Of a stretch of DNA of 64,000 nucleotides, positions 1 to 8,035 are shown one piece after another; the stretch's first letter is position 1, and each line of letters begins with the position of its first letter. The stretch comes from JBEICQ01 sp046297395 (GTDB taxonomy: Bacteria; Bacteroidota; Bacteroidia; UBA4408): contig JBKCNM010000012.1 of NCBI GenBank assembly GCA_046297395.1, positions 5,594-69,593 of the forward strand, in the 5' to 3' direction. The notes beneath the pieces were generated by a model that saw only the letters and a list, made by a program, of their open reading frames with translations, was not told the origin of the DNA and ran no database searches. The translations under genes and the position numbers were made by a program.

Positions 1-1
1 G

Positions 2-1123
2 GCTTTAGAGAACTATGCATACTTACAAGACGATTATCGGATTTCTAATAACCTAACAATCATGTGCGGATTAAGAGTATCTCAATTTGCTCAATTGGCA
101 AACGATTCCATTCCGGTATATGAAAATGGAAAAAATATTGTCTATAATCCTGTCATCAATAACTATGAGAAAGGAACAATTTCATCATACAAGAATTATA
201 AAAAAAATGAATTCTTAAACAATTCATTTGGTATTGAACCACGATTTAGTTTAAATTATCAAGTGAATGAGTTATCAAGTATTAAATTGGGGTATAACCG
301 AATGTACCAGTATATTCATTTGCTTTCTACGGCTACATCGCCAACACCTTTGGATATTTATACGCCAACTTCTTCAATAATCAAACCGCAAATAGCTGAC
401 CAAATTGCAACGGGATATTTCCGAAATATGAATGATCATACAATTGAATTTAGTGTAGAAGCATACTACAAATGGATGCAAAATCAATTTGATTTTATTG
501 ACGGTGCATCACCCCTTCTCAATAACTCCCCTGAAACCATTATTCTCAAAGGCGATGCAAGGGCATATGGTTTAGAGCTTATGATGAAGAAAAGTGAAGG
601 GCGGTTCACTGGATGGATCAGTTACACACTATCAAAAGCCGAACGCAGAACTCCCGGAGTAGATGGTGGAAGAGGCATTAATAATGGAAATTACTATTCA
701 ACAAATTACGACAAACCTCACAACATCGCCATTACCGGCAACTATCAAGTTTCGGAGAAATGGTCTATTTCTGCGAACTTCATCTACCAATCAGGCAGAC
801 CTATTACTTATCCTGAATTAAAATATTCATTTAACGGAATTTCTGTACCTGAGTATAGCGAACGAAATGCCCATCGCATGCCCGATTATCATCGACTGGA
901 TGTTGCAGCCACCCTAAAAGGCAAACAAACCAAACGATGGAAGGGTCAATGGGTATTTGGAATCTATAATGTGTATAATCGTCAGAATGCTGCCAATATT
1001 ACCTTCAAAGAAACCTTGACCAACAACAATAGTGAAACCGGTTTAGGAACTGGAAACAACAAGGCATATAAGCTTACTTATTTTGGTGTGGTACCAAGCA
1101 TTAGTTACGAGTTTAAATTTTAA
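2..1123 (+). CDS. TonB-dependent outer-membrane receptor, C-terminal part (start outside window)
   Basis: The reading frame is open back to base 2, so the gene begins left of the window; the ATG at 62 is internal. About 373 residues are visible. They begin ALENYAYLQDDYRI and continue into a NLTIMCGLRV strand, the usual pattern in the barrel of TonB-dependent receptors (surface import of chelates or polymers using TonB energy). Alternating aromatic/polar strands follow, with GLELMMKKSEGRFTGWISYT and an NVYNRQN turn, and the protein ends on a strand with a terminal Phe (YEFKF), the outer-membrane insertion signal. The DUF4249 lipoprotein gene follows after 11 bases, a frequent Bacteroidota pairing. 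The substrate cannot be told without the plug domain. Confidence 0.88.
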   Translation, partial: ALENYAYLQDDYRISNNLTIMCGLRVSQFAQLANDSIPVYENGKNIVYNPVINNYEKGTISSYKNYKKNEFLNNSFGIEPRFSLNYQVNELSSIKLGYNRMYQYIHLLSTATSPTPLDIYTPTSSIIKPQIADQIATGYFRNMNDHTIEFSVEAYYKWMQNQFDFIDGASPLLNNSPETIILKGDARAYGLELMMKKSEGRFTGWISYTLSKAERRTPGVDGGRGINNGNYYSTNYDKPHNIAITGNYQVSEKWSISANFIYQSGRPITYPELKYSFNGISVPEYSERNAHRMPDYHRLDVAATLKGKQTKRWKGQWVFGIYNVYNRQNAANITFKETLTNNNSETGLGTGNNKAYKLTYFGVVPSISYEFKF

Positions 1124-1134
1124 AGAATACAAAC

Positions 1135-1989
1135 ATGAAAATATTCACAACAACCTGTCTTCTTTTAGCAATATCTTCTGTTTTTATTTCTTGCGAAAAA
1201 GAAATAAACTTAGAATTGAAAAATACCAGCCCGAAACTTGTAGTTGAAGGAAACATTCTATGGGGTATAGACACTGTTATCAATCAGCAAGAATTAAAAA
1301 TCAGCCTTTCCGCAAATTATACAGGCAATACGAGTCCCCAGCCTGTAACAAATGCAAGTGTGATGGTAAATGATGGAACAAATACCCACATCTATAACCA
1401 TATTGGAAATGGGATTTACAGAAGTAGCTTTATTGCTGCTACAAATAATACTTATAAATTAATCATCAAATATGGAGAGGATGAATACCATGCGTTTGAA
1501 ACATTAAAAGCAGGAGGTGCCGGCATCGATAGCCTGAGTATCAATTATTTTCCATCTGCATTAGGCAGTCCGGAAGGTAATTTTATCACAGTAAACACAA
1601 CAGATCCTTTGAATGAGAGAAACTATTATTTATGGCAACTATACATAAACGATTCATTAATGATAAACCCTTCACCGGGAAACATTTATAGGGCTATACA
1701 AAAAGATGAATTTTTTAACGGTCAACCTCTGTTTAACTATTTGCCATTTGATAATTTTCCGGTGCTTACCGGCGATATTGCTAGGTTACATCAACTGAAC
1801 ATCTCTGAACAAATGTATAATTACTATTACTCTATATTCAATTTAACGGCCTATTCGCCTGTCTCCGGAGATGTGCCACCCGGAAAAATAAAAGGCAATA
1901 TCATCAACATAAACAACCCGGATAAAAACGCTTTGGGCTATTTTGGTGCTTGCAGTATATCCATCACAAAAAAATCAATTAAAATTTAA
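1135..1989 (+). CDS. DUF4249 domain lipoprotein
   Basis: A 284-residue lipoprotein. The N-terminus has a basic start, a hydrophobic stretch and a lipobox ending ISC at about residue 20, followed by E-K-E, so signal peptidase II cleavage is expected. The body (conserved-looking LVVEGNI near residue 40, then beta-rich sequence, and a NALGYFGACS segment near the end) fits DUF4249, a Bacteroidota family of unknown role usually encoded right after a TonB-dependent receptor, as here. By position it is probably a periplasm- or surface-exposed partner of that receptor. The length is within the family range and the C-terminus looks complete. A perfect hairpin terminator lies about 90 bases downstream. 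Confidence 0.8.
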   Translation: MKIFTTTCLLLAISSVFISCEKEINLELKNTSPKLVVEGNILWGIDTVINQQELKISLSANYTGNTSPQPVTNASVMVNDGTNTHIYNHIGNGIYRSSFIAATNNTYKLIIKYGEDEYHAFETLKAGGAGIDSLSINYFPSALGSPEGNFITVNTTDPLNERNYYLWQLYINDSLMINPSPGNIYRAIQKDEFFNGQPLFNYLPFDNFPVLTGDIARLHQLNISEQMYNYYYSIFNLTAYSPVSGDVPPGKIKGNIININNPDKNALGYFGACSISITKKSIKI

Positions 1990-2077
1990 AATAATTCAAG
2001 ATAGCCACTTGCATTTGCCAAGTATTGTTTAGCCTACTCACCCTAATTCCTTCTTCCATATTCAATCATTAAAAAGT

Positions 2078-2105
2078 AAAAAGCCCCTCTTGTAAGGGGC
2101 TTTTT
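2078..2105 (+). terminator. Rho-independent terminator of the TonB receptor-DUF4249 unit
   Basis: A perfect 11-base-pair stem (AAAAAGCCCCT, 2078-2088; AGGGGCTTTTT, 2095-2105) with loop CTTGTA. The T-run forms the 3' end of the stem, so it works rightward; the A-run on the left also allows leftward use. The first 17 bases recur at 3054-3070. Confidence 0.9.
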
Positions 2106-2264
2106 CATTCTACTAGGTGTTGGCTTAAAAGAAGCTTGAATGATGCTTGATAAAAAAACACCTAATTTTATCATCAATTATACACAGACACTTGTGATAT
2201 TTTTTTCCGGATCTTATATCTTGTACTATATTTTTATCACTTAAAATAAACGACAATTGAAACC

Positions 2265-2717
2265 ATGCAAAAAATAAAACAATTTACTTTTGTAACACTT
2301 TTAACCTTTTACTTTGAGGCAGTAAATTCGCAAGAGACAGTCCTTTTAAGCGCTTTTGATAATTCATTGTCTTGCTCCATGAGAGTTTATTTTGAACCTG
2401 ATGAACCACCTTTTCCTCTTACAATGGAAAAGGATAGCAGGTCAACTTTTTATGCGAATGTTAAAACTGAACCTGATATTTGGTATAAAGGAAGAGTAAT
2501 TCGGAGTAAAGGCACATGTAAATGGCTAATCCGCATTACCGATGCGAAAGACACATCATTGATGGGGAAATTAATTGAACCCACAGGTATCATTCCTAAA
2601 ATATACCAAAAACGGGGAACTCGGCTTCGTTTCGAAATGACTCCGCTAAGACAAGCAGTGCCTGAGGGGTGTAAAGCCGACTTTGTAGCCTCTATAGTAA
2701 ATCTTACAAAAGAGTAA
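2265..2717 (+). CDS. Small secreted protein of unknown function
   Basis: A 150-residue protein not recognised as any family. It starts with a basic segment (MQKIKQ) and a hydrophobic stretch up to about residue 20, followed by NSQE, which looks like a type I signal peptide. The mature part is about 130 residues, has three Cys (about residues 38, 85 and 136) that could form disulfides, and is rich in beta-favouring sequence. It stands alone between a terminator (2078-2105) and a long gene-poor stretch. Upstream, TATATTTTTA at about 2225 is a near match to the TAnnTTTG promoter element. Base composition is A+T-rich like its left neighbours and unlike the rest of the window. Confidence 0.55.
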   Translation: MQKIKQFTFVTLLTFYFEAVNSQETVLLSAFDNSLSCSMRVYFEPDEPPFPLTMEKDSRSTFYANVKTEPDIWYKGRVIRSKGTCKWLIRITDAKDTSLMGKLIEPTGIIPKIYQKRGTRLRFEMTPLRQAVPEGCKADFVASIVNLTKE

Positions 2718-3053
2718 GTTTCCTCAAAGCAAAGGCTCTTACATGCGGAACGATATCAATTGTTGAAGATAATTATATGGGTAATGAATTATTCGTTTTT
2801 TTACAATCAGATAAATTCCCACACCCAAATTCCCAAAATGTAACCAGTCAATCACCCTTACCCATCTGAATCATAAAATTGTAAAATCAGTGAAGAAACA
2901 GCAACAAATAATCTAACTTTTGAATATGGCGACTAAACAATAATTCATACGATATTGACCAATTAATGAAAAAATTGGGATACAAAAAAACTAAAAAAAG
3001 CCATACTAAAACAGTACTTAAAATTTGGCCGCATCGTTTAAAAAGCCCCAAAT

Positions 3054-3070
3054 AAAAAGCCCCTCTTGTA
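3054..3070 (+). repeat. Second copy of a 17-base sequence also at 2078-2094
   Basis: AAAAAGCCCCTCTTGTA occurs identically at 2078-2094 and 3054-3070. A further shorter AAAAAGCCCC lies just before it, at about 3040-3049. The first copy is part of a perfect terminator, the second of a damaged one, which suggests local duplication and decay. Confidence 0.7.
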
Positions 3071-3077
3071 CGGGGGC
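3054..3077 (-). terminator. Leftward terminator-like hairpin, partial copy of the one at 2078
   Basis: Read leftward, GCCCC (3077-3073), a nine-base loop and GGGGC (3063-3059) are followed by TTTTT (3058-3054). Rightward there is no T-run after the stem, so it could act only leftward. No solid leftward gene precedes it. Confidence 0.45.
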
Positions 3078-3431
3078 ACCATGATACTCTTGTTTTTTAA
3101 GCAAGTTTCAGATTACAAAAGAAAAAACAGGATTACTTTCTATATCATTGAACAATGAAATTACACTTTTGACATGGGTGTTTCTTCAGGTTTTACTTGT
3201 GTATCTTTCGAATAAAAAAGGAGATTGAACAAAAGAGATTTTTCAGCTTGCCGGGAAATGCATGATGAAAAATTCAACTTTTTATGCCACACAGGAAAAA
3301 GTCGTTTATCTTCGTAAGCAGAACCATTGAGCAAAGCCAATGATGATAAAGAATAACAGAGCGTTGTCAATCATTTTTACGAACACATCCATTGCGGTAT
3401 GCCTCAAATTAAAAAAACGAAAAAAACATCT

Positions 3432-4775
3432 ATGATGAAACTACACATCCAACCTATTGCAGCACTCCTATTTTTGTTCTCACTGCGCGCTGCCTCTCAA
3501 AATTTATACTTTCCACCGCTAAACAACAACGCAAGCTGGGATACACTCTCTCCGGCCTCTCTGGGTTGGTGCGCAAACAGGATAGATTCACTTAACGACT
3601 ACCTGCAGAGCCAAGATACGAAAGCCTTTATCGTACTCAAGGATGGAAAAATTGTTTTAGAAAATTATTTTGGCACTTTCACTGCCGATAGCTCATGGTA
3701 CTGGGCATCTGCAGGAAAAACCATCACTTCTTTTTTGGTTGGCAAAGCCATTGAAGAAAATTTTTTGTCCCTGAATGATACTGTATCAACAATTTTAGGC
3801 AATGGGTGGACAAACTGTTTCCCTATTCAGGAGAGAAAAATCAAAATCATTCATCAATTGACCATGACATCCGGTTTGGATGATGATGTTCCTGACAACC
3901 ATTGCACACTGGATTCCTGCCTGCTGTGCATCAGCGATCCGGGAAGCAGATGGGCCTACCACAATGCACCATATACCTTATTGGAAGATGTGATTAGCAC
4001 TTCCACAAATCTTTCATACAATGCATTTACCCAAACCAGACTTAAAAACCTCACCGGAATGACCGGTGCCTGGTTTACCCAGGGATACGACAATGTATTT
4101 GTAAGCAAACCCAGAAGCATGGCCCGTTTTGGATTGCTAATTCAAAACCATTGCATTTGGAACCAGGATACATTGCTTCACGATACAGCCTATGTAAATG
4201 CGATGACAAGAACTTCCCAAAACCTCAACAAATCCTACGGGTATTTATGGTGGCTCAACGGAAAAGCATCCTACATGGTGCCCGGTTCTCAGTTGGTGAT
4301 ACCGGGGTTTGCCACTCCTGAAGCACCCGCAGATATGTTTGCAGCCATCGGAAAAAATGGTCAGTTATTAAGTGTTTGCAGAAGCCTTGGATTGGTATTT
4401 GTTCGCATGGGCAATCAAACTAGCGGCAATGAAGTACCTATTGCACTGCTGAACAGTATTTGGGAAAAACTCAATGCATTGACTTGCAATCCAACGGGTT
4501 TGCAAGCCAATACAAGAGAACAGGAAGAGGTCAAGCTCTTTCCTAACCCTGCCAGCAGAAACATTCAGATTGACTGGAAAGGCATGGATCCGCAAAAATT
4601 GTATGCCATGCAATTGATCAATCTTCAGGGAAAAATGGTGTACGCACAAAACATCAAAAGCAGTGAGCATGTCTATGTATTGCCTGAATCAGTTTCTGCC
4701 GGGTCCTATGTTGTGCAATGTATGGATGTGAGCAGTGGTGAAACCTGCTGGAGAAAAAAACTCATGGTGAAATAA
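3432..4775 (+). CDS. Secreted serine hydrolase (beta-lactamase/class C type) with T9SS sorting domain
   Basis: About 447 residues from the ATG at 3432, chosen over the in-frame ATG at 3399 because it puts a normal signal peptide (MMKLHIQ, hydrophobic core, AASQ) at the N-terminus. The catalytic domain follows, with the S-x-x-K motif (SAGK, residues 93-96) and Y-x-N (YHN, 176-178) of penicillin-binding protein/class C beta-lactamase folds; these act as esterases, amidases or peptidases, and the substrate here is unknown. The last 80 residues (LFPNPASRN, then SAGSYVVQ, ending KKLMVK) are a type A T9SS C-terminal domain, so the enzyme should be exported across the outer membrane and cleaved or anchored. 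It is convergent with the next gene. Confidence 0.87.
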   Translation: MMKLHIQPIAALLFLFSLRAASQNLYFPPLNNNASWDTLSPASLGWCANRIDSLNDYLQSQDTKAFIVLKDGKIVLENYFGTFTADSSWYWASAGKTITSFLVGKAIEENFLSLNDTVSTILGNGWTNCFPIQERKIKIIHQLTMTSGLDDDVPDNHCTLDSCLLCISDPGSRWAYHNAPYTLLEDVISTSTNLSYNAFTQTRLKNLTGMTGAWFTQGYDNVFVSKPRSMARFGLLIQNHCIWNQDTLLHDTAYVNAMTRTSQNLNKSYGYLWWLNGKASYMVPGSQLVIPGFATPEAPADMFAAIGKNGQLLSVCRSLGLVFVRMGNQTSGNEVPIALLNSIWEKLNALTCNPTGLQANTREQEEVKLFPNPASRNIQIDWKGMDPQKLYAMQLINLQGKMVYAQNIKSSEHVYVLPESVSAGSYVVQCMDVSSGETCWRKKLMVK

Positions 4776-4883
4776 ATACCGCAGCACCATTTCTATTCGA
4801 AAGGCAATAAACATACTTCCACTATTTCCATGTAAACAATGTTTGCCATGACCCGGAGACTGTGGGGTTTGGCACAAATAAAA

Positions 4884-4905
4884 AAGCGGGGCAAAGGCCC
4901 CGCTT
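4884..4905. terminator. Bidirectional terminator between convergent T9SS-cargo genes
   Basis: A stem GCGGGGC (4886-4892) and GCCCCGC (4897-4903) with loop AAAG, extended by A/T pairs on each side. Leftward it is followed by a run of six T then ATTT, a strong terminator for the leftward gene; rightward only TTCTCTC follows, so it is weaker there. Confidence 0.85.
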
Positions 4906-4941
4906 CTCTCATGATGGGTGTGTAAAAAAATCTTTTATAAA

Positions 4942-5919
4942 TTACCTGATTACCAGGCGACGGGAAGCACCGTTTTGGTCCACCAAGAGGTAGAGACCGG
5001 GGCTCAAGCCCTGCAGCGACATGGAACGGGTATTGGAGGCCTGAGCCACCTTGCTGCCTGAAGCAGAGAAAATCTGCAGCATTGGAAGAGTTTGGGAAAA
5101 CTGGAGCAGCTCACCATTGTTGGGATTTGGATATGCCTGCCAGCTGGCATTGCTCTTTGTTACCGGCATGCCGGTGAGTAATGAAGAAGTAACCAGGATA
5201 TCGTCAACCGCCAACTTAGGACGGGCACCTTGACCAACACCATCAGAATTATAAATCCAGCGCAAATAAACAACTCCTTGATTTTCGCAATCTGATGGCA
5301 GCATATTTGAATAAACAGCGGAATCTCCGTTTGAGCGATAGGTAGTATCATTCAAATTACACCAAAAAGCATTGTCTCCGGGCACATCTGTGTAACCCAA
5401 GGCAGTGTCGAGAGAGTACTGCAACTTAATATTAAAGAATCGATTACTTTGTCCGGTTACCGGAAGAGAATCTACATAAACCAATGACGACAGCATCCTG
5501 CCTGTCCAGTTTACCATGATATTCTGGCGATTGGTAGTATTGAGAGCCAATACAATTTCACCTACAAATCTTTGTGATATGGAGGTAGGACTATTGGGAC
5601 AGTTTACATTCAAACCCTGTCCTGCATTTTGAAAGGCAATACCATTTGCAAATTCAGCATTGAACCGGGAGCGTACTGTTAAGGAGTATCTGCATGTAAA
5701 ATCACCGGTTGGTTTGGCTGTATCTGAAGGTTGGGCACTGCCCATGGTATGAAACATCATGTTGGGCGGATAAGTGCCTGCAGGAATGGTATCCATAGAA
5801 TTTAAGGTGTAATCCCCGGAAGACAAATCATAAGGACTGGGCAATGTTTGGGCTGATGCTAAGGAAGCAAGTCCCAGGAAGGAAAGCAACAAGAATGCTT
5901 TGGCAGTAATTTTTTTCAT
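4942..5919 (-). CDS. Secreted protein of unknown function with T9SS C-terminal sorting domain
   Basis: A 325-residue protein from the ATG at 5919 (MKKITAKAF); an ATG 15 codons upstream would lie before the promoter element at 5944-5951 and is rejected. A typical signal peptide ends ASAQ at about residue 24. The central 200 residues are beta-rich and contain a segment like those of carbohydrate-binding or MAM-type domains (VYLRWIYNSDG, then KLAVDDILVTSS), but no catalytic motif is seen and no family is claimed. The last 75 residues (AYPNPNNGE, then LQGLSPGLYLLV, ending RRLVIR) are a type A T9SS sorting domain. Probably a surface or released protein. Confidence 0.78.
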   Translation of the reverse strand: MKKITAKAFLLLSFLGLASLASAQTLPSPYDLSSGDYTLNSMDTIPAGTYPPNMMFHTMGSAQPSDTAKPTGDFTCRYSLTVRSRFNAEFANGIAFQNAGQGLNVNCPNSPTSISQRFVGEIVLALNTTNRQNIMVNWTGRMLSSLVYVDSLPVTGQSNRFFNIKLQYSLDTALGYTDVPGDNAFWCNLNDTTYRSNGDSAVYSNMLPSDCENQGVVYLRWIYNSDGVGQGARPKLAVDDILVTSSLLTGMPVTKSNASWQAYPNPNNGELLQFSQTLPMLQIFSASGSKVAQASNTRSMSLQGLSPGLYLLVDQNGASRRLVIR

Positions 5920-5943
5920 GCTGTGTTTGGTTGAAATGAAGCC

Positions 5944-5951
5944 CAAAAGTA
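5944..5951 (-). promoter_or_regulatory. Bacteroidota -7 promoter element
   Basis: Read leftward, TACTTTTG matches TAnnTTTG and lies 24 bases before the ATG at 5919. No clear TTTG is found at the right distance upstream. Confidence 0.55.
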
Positions 5952-6029
5952 GGTTTTTTAACAATTCTTCTTGTCATGCCTCAAATTCTCATCTTTGATA
6001 GCTATAATTCAATACAGGAAAATTAAGTG

Positions 6030-6037
6030 TACTTTTG
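6030..6037 (+). promoter_or_regulatory. Bacteroidota -7 promoter element of glgE
   Basis: TACTTTTG matches TAnnTTTG, 19 bases before the glgE ATG at 6057. No matching -33 TTTG at 18-21 bases upstream. Confidence 0.55.
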
Positions 6038-6056
6038 ACACACAGATATATTTTTT

Positions 6057-7988
6057 ATGCAAAACAGAACGGTGATTGAAAAAGTGATTCCTCTTCTAGA
6101 AGGAGGGCTTTACCGAATAAAAAGAGAAGTCGGAGAAGAAGTAAAAGTGCATGCGCACATCCTCTGCGACGGCCACGACGCCATTCGTGCATCCCTGTTA
6201 TTCCGTAACAAGGGAACTAAGAACTGGAAGGAAACCTTTATGCATCACAAGGGAAATGATGAATGGATAGGCAGTTTCCAGACAGATGTCCCCGGCATCA
6301 TGGAGTTTACTGTTGTCTCCTGGGCGGATGAAGCATTAGACTGGTTTGAAGGAACCCGAAAAAAAATTCAGGCCGGTGAACAAGTGGCCACAGAAATGCT
6401 GATGGGAGCGGATTTGCTTGAGAGGATTGCAAAAAACCACACAGGGAAAATTCAAAAAAATATACTTGCGCATGCCACATTTCTGAGAACAGAGAAAGAG
6501 CAGGAGAAAAAAAATCACCTGCTGCAGTCAGATGTGCTCGCCAATTTAATTGAACAATATCCGCTCAAGGAACATGTTACCCGCTTGCCGCATGTTCAGG
6601 AGAGTCAGGTGTTTCCGGCAGGGCATCATTTTACCACCTGGTATGAGTTTTTTCCGCGAAGCACCTCCGGAAAAAACCATTTACATGGCACCTTCAAACA
6701 TTGTGAAAAAGTGATTGATGCGGTGGCAAACATGGGCTTTGATGTGGTGTATTTCCCACCCATTCATCCCATTGGGATAAGCAGCAGAAAAGGAAAAAAC
6801 AACAGCACAAAAGCCTTACCGGGTGATCCGGGCTCTCCCTGGGCCATTGGAGCAAAAGAAGGTGGTCACAAATCCATTCACCCCGAACTGGGCAGCATAG
6901 AAGATTTTGAGAAGCTTGTTGCGCATGCTGCCAAAAAAGGCATTCGCATAGCCCTCGACATTGCTTTTCAGGCTTCTCCCGATCATCCCTGGGTAAAAGA
7001 ACATCCCGATTGGTTTAAGTGGAGACCAGATGGAACGGTTCAGTACGCTGAAAATCCACCAAAAAAATACCAGGATGTATTGCCCTTTCACTTTACCTGC
7101 GAGGATTGGAAAGGACTTTACAAAGAACTCACCTCGGTTTTTCTTTTCTGGGCTTCAAAAGGAGTGCGCATCTTCAGGGTAGATAATCCGCATACCAAAC
7201 CTTTTGCTTTTTGGGAATATGCCCTTGCAGAAGTGAACAAAAAATACCCGGATGCCATCTTCCTGAGCGAGGCATTTACGCGTCCAAAAATCATGAATCG
7301 CTTGGCCAGAATTGGTTTCACGCAATCTTATACCTACTTTACATGGCGTACCTCCAAACAAGAAATTCAGGAGTATATGCTCGAGCTCACCGGGTCGGAA
7401 GCAAGGGAATATTTCAGGCCAAACTTCTGGCCCAACACACCTGATATTCTTCCCTATGACTTGCAAAATCAGGGTGAAAAAGCCTGTGCCATTCGCTATG
7501 TACTCGCTGCCACCTTATCATCAAGCATAGGCATTTATGGTCCTGTGTTTGATCTGCTGATTACCGAGCCATATCCTGGAAAAGAAGAGTACAATCACTC
7601 CGAGAAATATGAGATAAAGGATTGGGATTATTTTACACAGACACCTTTCAGGAAATTCATCAAAAAAATCAATGAAATCCGCAAGAAGCATCCTGCCTTG
7701 CAAAACACTTACAACATTCGCTTTATAGAGAACGACAATCCGCGCTTGCTCAGCTTTATCAAACAGAGCGGTTCGGATTGTTTGCTGGTGATTATCAATC
7801 TCGATCAATACCACAAGCAATCAGGTTTTTGTCATTTCCCGGCCCATCCATCAGGGGGAATACCCAGGCAGGTGATGCTCACCGATGCCATCGACGGATC
7901 GCAATACACATGGAGCAAAGAGTGGAACTATGTTGAATTGAATCCTGAGAAACAGGTGTGCCACATCTTCAGCATTCATGAAATATGA
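6057..7988 (+). CDS. glgE: Alpha-1,4-glucan:maltose-1-phosphate maltosyltransferase
   Basis: GlgE (GH13_3) moves the maltosyl unit of maltose 1-phosphate onto the non-reducing end of an alpha-1,4-glucan in the cytosol, releasing phosphate. The 643-residue length is normal. After an N-terminal beta domain (about 1-190) comes WYEFFPRS, then FPPIHPIG and the GlgE-typical K-N-x-x-A-x-P-G-D-x-G-S-P-W-A-I-G block (about 250-275). The expected nucleophile is D376 in FRVDNPHTKP and the acid/base E405 in FLSEAF. Maltokinase, which makes its substrate, is encoded next door after 47 bases. No trehalose synthase (TreS) or branching enzyme is in the window, so the source of maltose is not shown here. Confidence 0.96.
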   Translation: MQNRTVIEKVIPLLEGGLYRIKREVGEEVKVHAHILCDGHDAIRASLLFRNKGTKNWKETFMHHKGNDEWIGSFQTDVPGIMEFTVVSWADEALDWFEGTRKKIQAGEQVATEMLMGADLLERIAKNHTGKIQKNILAHATFLRTEKEQEKKNHLLQSDVLANLIEQYPLKEHVTRLPHVQESQVFPAGHHFTTWYEFFPRSTSGKNHLHGTFKHCEKVIDAVANMGFDVVYFPPIHPIGISSRKGKNNSTKALPGDPGSPWAIGAKEGGHKSIHPELGSIEDFEKLVAHAAKKGIRIALDIAFQASPDHPWVKEHPDWFKWRPDGTVQYAENPPKKYQDVLPFHFTCEDWKGLYKELTSVFLFWASKGVRIFRVDNPHTKPFAFWEYALAEVNKKYPDAIFLSEAFTRPKIMNRLARIGFTQSYTYFTWRTSKQEIQEYMLELTGSEAREYFRPNFWPNTPDILPYDLQNQGEKACAIRYVLAATLSSSIGIYGPVFDLLITEPYPGKEEYNHSEKYEIKDWDYFTQTPFRKFIKKINEIRKKHPALQNTYNIRFIENDNPRLLSFIKQSGSDCLLVIINLDQYHKQSGFCHFPAHPSGGIPRQVMLTDAIDGSQYTWSKEWNYVELNPEKQVCHIFSIHEI

Positions 7989-8035
7989 GAAGAAGTCAGC
8001 AAAAGAAATGTACGGCAAATAATTACCTTTGATGC

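Larger units (their letters stand above)
2718..3431. other. Gene-poor A+T-rich intergenic stretch
   Basis: No convincing gene is seen in about 700 bases. It holds a hairpin that would stop leftward transcription (3054-3077) and, leftward of 3370, a weak 69-codon frame starting with TTG that resembles no known protein. The stretch is strongly A+T-rich with several A-runs. No tRNA or other structured RNA was recognised. Confidence 0.6.

Noticed and set aside
3161..3370. Leftward 69-codon frame in the gene-poor stretch, followed by a leftward hairpin
   Set aside because: Starts with TTG, resembles no protein, has no promoter element, and shows an ordinary chance length for A+T-rich DNA. The hairpin downstream is the only support.
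8024..8031. TACCTTTG before the maltokinase gene
   Set aside because: Only 4 bases from the ATG and without a -33 element; probably chance inside an operon.
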